Of a stretch of DNA of 5,623 nucleotides, positions 1-5,116 are shown one piece after another. The stretch comes from Acidimicrobiia bacterium. GTDB taxonomy: Bacteria > Actinomycetota > Acidimicrobiia > Acidimicrobiales > Acidimicrobilacustridaceae. The translations under genes and the position numbers were made by a program. The notes under the pieces are model-generated. The model saw only the letters and a program-made list of their open reading frames with translations, made no database searches and was not told where the DNA came from. Position 1 is the first letter of the stretch. Every line of letters starts with the position of its first letter. Location: the NCBI GenBank assembly GCA_016462055.1, contig JAEMTX010000092.1, positions 1 to 5,623 on the forward strand, written 5' to 3'.

Positions 1-1
1 G

Positions 2-934
2 CTAGGCACCTCACAAACATTCGCAAGAGCGCTTTCAACTGTGGTGGTAATTCTCATCGCTGTTGTTGCCGCCGAAGAAATGCCGGCAGGAACACGGGCG
101 TTCGCCGTTTCTGTTGTCACGATGACCGCTGCTCTTGGTGCGGGCCTGTGTGTTCTCAATCTCCTTTATGTCGACATCGCTCTCGGCGCGTGGCGCATTG
201 CGTATCTCGTTCCCCTAATCGCCATTTACCCGTGCTTGCGGATAGCGCGACGTTTGCCAGAGACCAAGCGGTTCGAGTCGCGTCGACTCCGGAAAGCGAC
301 AGGCACCAACGTCCAGGGTGCCGATCACATCAATTGGCATCGTTTCGCAATGTTGGCGATTGGCGCATTCCTCTGGTCGCTTTTTCTCGCCCCCGCCGCG
401 CAATTTCTCAATGAGTTCCTGCGAACCGAACGCGGATTTTCGGGAGTTCTGATCGCTGTCTTCGTTCTCGCCACAAACACTCCCGGAGGCATCGGCATAG
501 TCGTCGGCGGAAAATTGGCCGACAAACATGGTCGAAGAATCATCGGAGCAATCGGTATCGCCGGCGGTGTGCTTTTCACGGTCATCTCTTATCTCTCTTG
601 GGGATGGCCGCTTTGGCTCGCCTCTGTCTCTGCCGCCGTGATCGGGGCAATCGCCATTCCTGCTCTTGCCGTCTACGGACCAGAACTCTTCCCCACGAGT
701 CAACGCGGCACTGCCAATGGGGGCCTTCAGGTTGTTGCTGTTGCCGGTAGCAGCCTCGGGCTACTCACCGTGGGCTGGCTTGCTGACCGCGTCGGCGGAA
801 TCGGCCAGGCAATGGCAATCGTGGCGATTGCTCCTGCCCTTCTCATTCTCGTCGTGATGTTCTGGTTTCCAGAAACCGCCCGTCGGGAACTTGAAGATCT
901 CAACCCTGCGGATCGTGCGCGCCCGACACAGTGA
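2..934 (+). CDS. Major facilitator superfamily transporter, 3' part (5' end outside window)
   Basis: An inner-membrane secondary transporter, probably for a small organic solute; the substrate cannot be read from the sequence. The frame is open back to the left edge, so the gene is truncated by the window; 310 residues are visible. A GTG at 41 is internal and not a likely start. Hydrophobic segments fit TM4-6, a charged, tryptophan-containing central loop (about 270-345), then TM7-12. Between TM8 and TM9 lies GGKLADKHGRR (506-538), the second-half copy of the MFS loop motif; after TM10 comes PELFPTSQRGTANG, and the protein ends with PETARRELEDLNP, a tail seen in sugar-porter and related MFS proteins. 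EEMPAGTR after the first visible helix resembles the acidic/proline loop of the same group. The last 35 bases overlap the 3' end of the hydrolase remnant on the other strand. Family is confident, substrate unknown. Confidence 0.87.
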   Translation, partial: LGTSQTFARALSTVVVILIAVVAAEEMPAGTRAFAVSVVTMTAALGAGLCVLNLLYVDIALGAWRIAYLVPLIAIYPCLRIARRLPETKRFESRRLRKATGTNVQGADHINWHRFAMLAIGAFLWSLFLAPAAQFLNEFLRTERGFSGVLIAVFVLATNTPGGIGIVVGGKLADKHGRRIIGAIGIAGGVLFTVISYLSWGWPLWLASVSAAVIGAIAIPALAVYGPELFPTSQRGTANGGLQVVAVAGSSLGLLTVGWLADRVGGIGQAMAIVAIAPALLILVVMFWFPETARRELEDLNPADRARPTQ

Positions 935-1098
935 GCCACGTGACATCTCCTCGAATCGCTTTGAGATGTTTTTTAAATTCAGCAGGCGTGCCGAACGAAC
1001 GGAAACGGGGCAATCGCATCGGCCACTGCGCACAACGTGTGGTGATGGCGATCGACACCAGCGCCGGGTGCCAAGAGAAACGTTCCTGCGGTACTCAT
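900..1098 (-). pseudogene. Remnant of an alpha/beta hydrolase (KANL3/Tex30-like) with internal deletion and frame change
   Basis: An ATG at 1098 overlaps the TGA of the J-domain gene (ATGA). The frame gives MSTAGTFLLAPGAG, then about 23 more residues through APFPFVRH, and stops at 981-979. TFLLAPGAG resembles the first strand and oxyanion loop (LLAHGAG) of small KANL3/Tex30-type hydrolases. In another frame of the same strand, 995-900 reads FGTPAEFKKHLKAIRGDV followed by TWLTVSGAHDPQG and a stop. That matches the usual C-terminal end of the same family, where D-P-F-G-T/S-P precedes the last helix and a GxxHD holds the catalytic histidine. The middle of the protein, including the GxSxG nucleophile, is missing: only about 70 residues' worth remains of a family usually near 200. 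I read this as one gene that lost its core. The alternative is two chance frames, which the family-specific order at both ends makes less likely. The family assignment is from memory and needs a search. Confidence 0.6.
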
Positions 1099-1802
1099 CG
1101 TCCGATCAGAATACGTCGGGCTTCGGAGAGTTCTGCGATGCGATGCGCCGCGCCTTCAACTTCCGCGCCGTGATCGGGATGCACCTCGCGCAATCGCTCG
1201 CGATAATTACGCTGCACATCTTTTGGCGAAGGTGATGATGTTGCCGTCGGGAGCCCGAGGCAACTCAACGCCCACTGCACTGGATCGCCAACAGCGCGAC
1301 GTGAACCGAGAACTGCACCGCGAAAACCGCTTAACGATGCAATCAACTCGGGGCCAACGGGTCCACCCCATGCAATTGCTCGACGGATGACCGTCATGAT
1401 TGGTCGCCGCAAAGAAGGTGTGAATGCGGCGGCCGCGTAGACCGCTCCGAGGATCTGCTGCTCTGGTGCACCTCGGTCATCGAACTCGAAGGCCAGCAGA
1501 TCGCCATTCGCCACTAACCGATGCGAAACAGCGTCAAGCCCAATAGTGTCGACCTGCAACCGAAAGCGAAGGCGGGGCTGCGGGACACGTCTGCCGTTTT
1601 CGAGCTCATGAGTGAGAGCCTTGACGTCGGGGATCATTTCCTCGTCGATATCGGCCACAAACCGGGCGACAACCCCGCCAAGCAGTACCCCTCCAAAGCC
1701 TGGAGTCGGTTCACAGGGCAAATTACTTTGACCTAGGGCCACGCGACGAGTGGGCGCGTGTGGGCGGGAACAAAATATTTCAAGTTCAGCAAGCGCCACC
1801 AC
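1095..1802 (-). CDS. J-domain (DnaJ-like) protein with C-terminal J domain
   Basis: A 235-residue protein whose C-terminal 60 residues form a J domain: a tryptophan-containing lead-in (VQWALSCLGL), a helix with YRERLREVHPDHG carrying the HPD tripeptide at 208-210, and a final helix RIAELSEARRIL. The HPD loop is what J proteins use to stimulate Hsp70 (DnaK) ATPase, so a cytoplasmic co-chaperone role is likely. There is no G/F region, zinc finger or client-binding C-terminal domain. Residues 1-170 are an unrecognised soluble domain (LAELEIFCSRP at the front, LLAFEFDDRGAPEQQILGAVYAAAAF in the middle). The GTG at 1802 is chosen because a TACCCT -10 box lies six bases before it, fitting a leaderless transcript; GTG at 1799 is the alternative. 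The frame is open upstream to a TAG at 1853-1851 but without ATG, GTG or TTG. Its stop overlaps the ATG of the hydrolase remnant, so the two were probably co-transcribed. Confidence 0.85.
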   Translation of the reverse strand: MVALAELEIFCSRPHAPTRRVALGQSNLPCEPTPGFGGVLLGGVVARFVADIDEEMIPDVKALTHELENGRRVPQPRLRFRLQVDTIGLDAVSHRLVANGDLLAFEFDDRGAPEQQILGAVYAAAAFTPSLRRPIMTVIRRAIAWGGPVGPELIASLSGFRGAVLGSRRAVGDPVQWALSCLGLPTATSSPSPKDVQRNYRERLREVHPDHGAEVEGAAHRIAELSEARRILIGR

Positions 1803-1808
1803 GAAATG

Positions 1809-1814
1809 AGGGTA
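1809..1814 (-). promoter_or_regulatory. Candidate -10 box (TACCCT) for the J-domain gene
   Basis: Read on the - strand, TACCCT matches the TANNNT core of actinobacterial housekeeping promoters. It ends six bases before the GTG at 1802, so transcription would begin at or next to the start codon and give a leaderless mRNA. No ribosome-binding site precedes that GTG, which agrees. No convincing -35 hexamer is visible. Confidence 0.35.
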
Positions 1815-1858
1815 TCGCCATGCCTGCCTAACAATCCGGTCGGAAGAGACCTAGGCAG

Positions 1859-1864
1859 TATCGT
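1859..1864 (+). promoter_or_regulatory. Candidate -10 box (TATCGT) for glpX
   Basis: TATCGT fits TANNNT and ends eight bases before the glpX ATG at 1873, the distance expected if transcription starts at or beside the A of the ATG. The sequence between (GTGCGGTC) has no Shine-Dalgarno match, so a leaderless transcript is the simplest reading. No good -35 element is seen upstream. The box faces the opposite way from the J-domain promoter about 45 bases away. Confidence 0.38.
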
Positions 1865-1872
1865 GTGCGGTC

Positions 1873-2829
1873 ATGACCGAAGTGCCTCTTGACCGCAACA
1901 TTGCCCTGGATCTCGTTCGCGTGACCGAAGCTGCCGCGCTCGCTGCGAGCCGCTGGATGGGCCGTGGCGACAAAGAAGGCGCCGATGGCGCTGCCGTCGA
2001 TGCCATGCGCCTCGCCCTCCGCACCGTCTCAATGGATGGAACCGTCATCATCGGCGAAGGCGAAAAAGACGAAGCCCCAATGCTCTACAACGGCGAGCGC
2101 ATCGGCGATGGCTCTCCTCCCGAATGCGACATCGCCGTCGACCCAATCGACGGTACGAGCCTCACATCCAAGGGACGCGGCAATGCACTCGCTGTGATCG
2201 CTCTGTCGGAAAAGGGATCGATGTTCGATCCTGGCCCGTGTGTCTACATGGACAAGCTTGCTGTTGGCCCTGAACTCGTCGGGCTCTGCAGTATCGAACT
2301 CTCTGCCACAGAGAACCTCAAGGTTGTTGCCAAAGCAAAGCGCATCGACATTCGCGATGTCACCGCCGTCGTTCTCGACCGTGATCGTCACGACGACCTG
2401 GTTGCTGAGATCCGCGAAGCCGGTGCTCGTATCCGCCTCATCCCCGATGGCGACGTTGCCGGAGCAATCACCACGGCGTGGCCCGATTCAGGCGCAGACA
2501 TCATGTTCGGAATCGGCGGAACTCCAGAAGGAGTCATCGCGGCAGCCGCGCTCAAGGGCATGGGTGGCGAACTTCAAGGCCGTTTGTGGCCGCGTAACGA
2601 CGAAGAGCGATCAGCCGCTATCGCCGCCGGCTACGACCTCTCCAAGGTGCTGAGCACCGATGATCTGGTTGCTGGCGACAATTGTTTCTTCGCCGCAACT
2701 GGCATCACCGATGGTGAACTTCTCAAGGGCGTTCACGTCAGTGCTGGTTTCGTCTCGACACAGTCGCTTGTGATCCGATCAAAGACCGGCACTGTTCGCC
2801 TTATGAACGCACGCCACCGCCAGAACTAA
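1873..2829 (+). CDS. glpX: Class II fructose-1,6-bisphosphatase (GlpX)
   Basis: Hydrolyses fructose 1,6-bisphosphate to fructose 6-phosphate and phosphate, the committed step of gluconeogenesis, in the cytoplasm. The 318 residues are close to the family's usual length (E. coli GlpX about 336). Recognisable motifs in order: RVTEAAALAASRWMGRGDK (15-34), ADGAAVDAMR (37-46), IIGEGEKDEAPML (59-71), DIAVDPIDGT (86-95), NALAVIALSEKG (104-115), YMDKLAVGP (125-133) and GIGGTPEG (213-220). By alignment from memory with E. coli GlpX, the metal ligands correspond to Asp38, Glu62, Asp90 and Glu219, with Thr95 in the phosphate loop; all are present. The ATG at 1873 fits the family N-terminus (PLDRNIALDLVRVTEAAALA) and lacks a ribosome-binding site, so it may be leaderless. 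It is monocistronic: divergent from the J-domain gene and convergent with the desaturase. Actinobacteria commonly rely on GlpX as their main FBPase. Confidence 0.97.
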   Translation: MTEVPLDRNIALDLVRVTEAAALAASRWMGRGDKEGADGAAVDAMRLALRTVSMDGTVIIGEGEKDEAPMLYNGERIGDGSPPECDIAVDPIDGTSLTSKGRGNALAVIALSEKGSMFDPGPCVYMDKLAVGPELVGLCSIELSATENLKVVAKAKRIDIRDVTAVVLDRDRHDDLVAEIREAGARIRLIPDGDVAGAITTAWPDSGADIMFGIGGTPEGVIAAAALKGMGGELQGRLWPRNDEERSAAIAAGYDLSKVLSTDDLVAGDNCFFAATGITDGELLKGVHVSAGFVSTQSLVIRSKTGTVRLMNARHRQN

Positions 2830-2878
2830 CCCCCCGAGGGCGGCGAACTTCCAACGTCCTTCGTCAAATGTTCAAGAC
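2830..2878. other. Short convergent intergenic gap, no clear terminator
   Basis: 49 bases separate the glpX stop from the desaturase stop. I looked for a GC-rich hairpin with a T-run on either strand and found none: only a C/G-rich patch right after the glpX stop and short pairings. Termination here must be Rho-dependent, bidirectional by other means, or absent. Confidence 0.5.
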
Positions 2879-3820
2879 TTAAACGTCAACCGGCACATGG
2901 TTCAAGCGGGCAATTTTTGCTCGGTACATTCCGACGTCGAAATTGCCATCGGCAATGCGATCTGACGCCAACATCTGCTTTGTTGGAACTTTGAGATCGC
3001 GAACGATTCGAAGCCAGGAAAGTACGCGCAGCGATTGAAAGGTGAGATCAATTTCCCACCAGAAAAATCCGTTTCGCGCTGACGCTTGGTAGTGATGGTG
3101 ATTGTTGTGCCAACCCTCGCCGTGGGTTGTCAATGCAATCAAGAAGTTGTTGCGACTCGTGTCGTCAGTGACGTAGCGCCGACGTCCGAGAACGTGCGCA
3201 ACCGAGTTGACCAGAAATGTGTTGTGCCACAACACGACTGTTCCCATAAAGAATCCGAAGAACAAACCTGACCAGCCACCGATCAAAAAACAAAGAAGCG
3301 CTGTAAGCCAAGCAAACGTGCCGTTCCACTTCTCGATGAATCGAAGTTCGGGAAACTTCGCAAAGTCCTTGATGCGTTCAAGGGGAGGTTCGGTGAATTT
3401 GTCGCAAAGGATCCAACCAACGTGACTCCACCAGAATCCCTTAAGCGGTGAATGCACATCGTCTTCGGTGTCGCTCGTGCGGTGATGTTCGCGATGATGG
3501 CCCGCCCACCAAAGCGGGCCCTTTTGCACACACATCACGCCGCCAATCGCCAGGAACAATTGGAACGCCCGACTCGTCTTGAACGAACGATGGGCGAAAT
3601 ACCGGTGATAGCCCGCGGTGATGAACCAGGTTCTTCCCCACACCATGACGATGAACAGTGCAAGAGCCACCGGAGTGATCCCAAAGATGATCGTGCCTAC
3701 AACTGCGACCACATGGACGGCCAGAAACGGAATGGAACTTACCCAGTTCACTTGCTCGTCGGGTGGGCGCTCGTAGGCGATCGCCGAGGGATGGGCCTGA
3801 GAGTTGCCGGTTTCGTCCAC
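2879..3820 (-). CDS. Membrane acyl-CoA (delta-9 type) fatty acid desaturase
   Basis: An integral membrane di-iron desaturase that inserts a cis double bond into a saturated acyl chain, using O2 and electrons from an external donor. The 313 residues carry all three histidine boxes in order and spacing typical of stearoyl-CoA desaturase-like proteins: HRYFAH (72-77), HHREHH (108-113) and HNNHHH (238-243), plus WHNTFLVNSVAH (198-209), which supplies further metal-site residues in this family. Hydrophobic helices lie at about 31-67 (a pair), 85-105, and 168-205 (a pair), the usual four-helix layout with the His boxes on the cytoplasmic side. There is no fused cytochrome b5 or ferredoxin domain, so the redox partner is separate and not in this window. 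The GTG at 3820 is the only start codon between the in-frame TAG at 3865-3863 and the first helix; its ribosome-binding site is weak (GAAAG). A 20-bp palindrome lies about 50 bases upstream and probably controls it. Confidence 0.94.
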   Translation of the reverse strand: MDETGNSQAHPSAIAYERPPDEQVNWVSSIPFLAVHVVAVVGTIIFGITPVALALFIVMVWGRTWFITAGYHRYFAHRSFKTSRAFQLFLAIGGVMCVQKGPLWWAGHHREHHRTSDTEDDVHSPLKGFWWSHVGWILCDKFTEPPLERIKDFAKFPELRFIEKWNGTFAWLTALLCFLIGGWSGLFFGFFMGTVVLWHNTFLVNSVAHVLGRRRYVTDDTSRNNFLIALTTHGEGWHNNHHHYQASARNGFFWWEIDLTFQSLRVLSWLRIVRDLKVPTKQMLASDRIADGNFDVGMYRAKIARLNHVPVDV

Positions 3821-3861
3821 GATGACGCTTTCTGCGGGGGGCCAGAAAAGGGAAACGGTAG

Positions 3862-3881
3862 CCTACCGACCGGTCGGTAGG
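3862..3881. promoter_or_regulatory. Perfect 20-bp palindrome, candidate TetR-family operator
   Basis: CCTACCGACCGGTCGGTAGG is a perfect inverted repeat with no spacer, centred between 3871 and 3872. A further CGGTAG at 3856-3861 forms a second, overlapping palindrome with CTACCG at 3863-3868 (CGGTAG-C-CTACCG). Palindromes of this length with an ACCG...CGGT core are typical operators of TetR-family repressors, several of which (for example DesT, FasR and PaaR types) control fatty acid or acyl-CoA genes. The site lies between divergent genes: its centre is about 51 bases before the desaturase GTG and 87 before the molybdoenzyme ATG. A TAGGCT -10-like hexamer for the desaturase (3865-3860, - strand) overlaps it, which would suit repression. 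The regulator itself is not in the window. Confidence 0.6.
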
Positions 3882-3890
3882 GAGTCGGGC

Positions 3891-3896
3891 AAGGAG
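3891..3896 (+). promoter_or_regulatory. Strong Shine-Dalgarno (AAGGAG) serving ATG 3903, not the molybdoenzyme frame
   Basis: AAGGAG is the best ribosome-binding site in the window. Its last G is the first base of a GTG in the molybdoenzyme frame (3896), so it cannot serve that codon. It is six bases before ATG 3903, in a different frame, which opens a 15-codon ORF. This argues against starting the molybdoenzyme at 3896. Confidence 0.45.
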
Positions 3897-3902
3897 TGAT
3901 TT

Positions 3903-3950
3903 ATGCCGTTCTCTCCCCTGACCACCGCGAAGCACTCTTCAGGGGGTTGA
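3903..3950 (+). CDS. Possible 15-residue leader peptide ahead of the molybdoenzyme
   Basis: ATG 3903 with ideal AAGGAG spacing opens a short frame encoding MPFSPLTTAKHSSGG, stopping at TGA 3948-3950, eight bases before the likely ATG of the molybdoenzyme at 3959. It has no recognisable function as a protein and no run of one amino acid that would suggest classic amino-acid attenuation. Its placement suggests translational coupling: ribosomes terminating here would sit on the purine-rich AGGGGG at 3941-3946 and could reinitiate at 3959. It may also be a chance ORF. Confidence 0.3.
   Translation: MPFSPLTTAKHSSGG
3915..3945 (+). promoter_or_regulatory. Hairpin that would mask the molybdoenzyme ribosome-binding site
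   Basis: CCCCTGA (3915-3921) pairs perfectly with TCAGGGG (3939-3945), with one more U-G pair outside (3914/3946) and a 17-base loop. The 3' arm contains the AGGGGG that would act as ribosome-binding site for ATG 3959, although its spacing is long (about 12 bases). Both arms lie inside the leader ORF, so translating the leader would open the stem. No T-run follows, so it is not an intrinsic terminator. Confidence 0.35.
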
Positions 3951-3958
3951 CTACACGA

Positions 3959-5107
3959 ATGGACGAGCAACAACCCGACGGCCCATCACCTTCGCCACCA
4001 CGATCCAATAAGCGCGTGGCGGGCACCCGACGCTCGTTCCTCCGATGGACGGGTGTCGCTGCCGCTGGAGCGGCGGTTGCCGTGGTCGGCACAAAGGTCC
4101 TCACCTCAGGTGGCGCCAAGGGCACCACGGGGCTCGGAGCGGGTTCTGGAGTAACGCTGCCCTCGCCGGCCAGCACGCTGCCCGCTCAAACTCGATCGCT
4201 TTCATCGGTCACCGATCTCGAGATCAACGGCCTCACTCCGCTCATCACACCAAACGCAGAGTTCTTCCGCATCGATACGGCATTGAGCGTTCCTAATGTT
4301 GACCTCAACGCCTGGCGTCTCAAAATCAAAGGAAAGGTTGGCACGCCTCTTTCGATCAGTTACGAGGAACTACTCGCAATGGAACAGGTCGAAGCTCCTG
4401 TCACGCTTGCGTGCGTCTCGAATCGAGTCGGCGACGACCTCATCGGCACCGCCGTTTGGCAAGGCGTCGAATTGCGGACGCTCCTCGATCGGGCCGGCGT
4501 CGATCCCGCCGGCGAACAGATACTAGGGATTTCCGTCGATGGGTTCACCGCAGGCTTTCCCACGGCAGCCGCTTACGACGGTCGCTCCGCTCTCGTCGCC
4601 ATCGGCATGAACGGTGTTCCGCTTCCGCGAGAAAACGGATTCCCAGCACGACTGATCGTCGAAGGCCTCTACGGGTATGTGTCCTCGACCAAATGGCTCG
4701 ATTCGATCCAACTCACCGGATGGAGCGAGGTCAACGGCTATTGGATCGACCAAGGCTGGGCCAAGAATGGCCCAATCAAACTTTCGTCCCGCATCGATGT
4801 TCCACAAGAAGAGACCAAACCCGCCGAAGGAATCGTCACCATCGCCGGTGTCGCATGGGCACCTAACTCAGGCGTTTCTCAGGTTGATGTTCAGATCAAC
4901 GGCGAGTGGAACAAAGCAGAGTTAGGCGATTCGATCTCTGGCGGCATGTGGCGCCAGTGGTTTTACGACTGGGACGCACCCAAAGGAAGTCATGAGATCG
5001 CGGTGCGATGCCATTCTGCCGACGGCCAGGTGCAAACGGGCGAACCCACCCCTCGTCCAATCGATGGCTACACCGGCTGGCACAAACGAACAGTCACCGT
5101 TGTTTGA
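3959..5107 (+). CDS. Tat-exported sulfite-oxidase-family molybdopterin oxidoreductase
   Basis: A predicted periplasmic or cell-surface oxidoreductase with the sulfite-oxidase type molybdenum cofactor; the substrate is not determined by sequence. From ATG 3959 it has 382 residues. The N-terminus is hydrophilic and proline-rich, then TRRSFLRWTG (twin arginines at 24-25) and an alanine/valine-rich helix form a Tat signal or signal anchor. The catalytic domain starts near residue 85 (VTDLEINGLTPLITPNAEFF), reaches the molybdenum-ligand cysteine in TLACVSN (Cys152), and continues with NGFPARLIVEGLYGYVSSTKW, a cofactor-binding stretch of the family. From about residue 287 an Ig-like dimerisation domain follows (GIVTIAGVAWA, VQINGEWNKA, WFYDWDAPKGSHEIAVRC). 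There is no heme b5 domain. The frame extends to a GTG at 3896 (403 residues), but the added residues do not look like a signal peptide; GTG 4016 is a shorter option. It ends 9 bases from the convergent sua5 gene. Confidence 0.92.
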   Translation: MDEQQPDGPSPSPPRSNKRVAGTRRSFLRWTGVAAAGAAVAVVGTKVLTSGGAKGTTGLGAGSGVTLPSPASTLPAQTRSLSSVTDLEINGLTPLITPNAEFFRIDTALSVPNVDLNAWRLKIKGKVGTPLSISYEELLAMEQVEAPVTLACVSNRVGDDLIGTAVWQGVELRTLLDRAGVDPAGEQILGISVDGFTAGFPTAAAYDGRSALVAIGMNGVPLPRENGFPARLIVEGLYGYVSSTKWLDSIQLTGWSEVNGYWIDQGWAKNGPIKLSSRIDVPQEETKPAEGIVTIAGVAWAPNSGVSQVDVQINGEWNKAELGDSISGGMWRQWFYDWDAPKGSHEIAVRCHSADGQVQTGEPTPRPIDGYTGWHKRTVTVV

Positions 5108-5116
5108 CGAAGATCG

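Noticed and set aside
215..703. - strand frame opposite the transporter
   Set aside because: No recognisable motif and a skewed Asp/Gly/Arg composition; the transporter on the + strand has clear MFS loops and helices.
968..974. A AAA AAC-like heptamer on the - strand, a classic -1 slippery sequence, inside the hydrolase remnant
   Set aside because: The N-terminal frame already stops at 981-979, before the heptamer, so slippage there could not join the two halves. A frame change also would not restore the missing core.
1803..1850. N-terminal extension of the J-domain protein upstream of GTG 1802
   Set aside because: The frame is open to 1853 and the translation looks protein-like (DRIVRQAWRYPHF), but it holds no ATG, GTG or TTG. 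A -10 box sits inside it.
3452..3880. Long + strand open frame antisense to the desaturase, ending in the palindrome
   Set aside because: Composition is that of an antisense shadow (His- and Arg-rich, no domain), and the opposite strand carries a clear gene.
3441..3935. Long open frame on the - strand overlapping the desaturase start
   Set aside because: It is out of frame with the desaturase, whose His boxes and helices are unmistakable. The alternative translation is Arg/Gly/Ser-rich with no motif.
3896..3958. GTG 3896 as start of the molybdoenzyme
   Set aside because: The Shine-Dalgarno overlaps this codon and so cannot serve it. The extra 21 residues push the twin arginines far from the N-terminus; ATG 3959 gives a normal Tat signal layout.
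4411..4866. + strand frame rich in Arg and Ser inside the molybdoenzyme
   Set aside because: Arginine-rich low-complexity translation typical of a shifted frame in GC-rich coding DNA; the in-frame gene has all family motifs.
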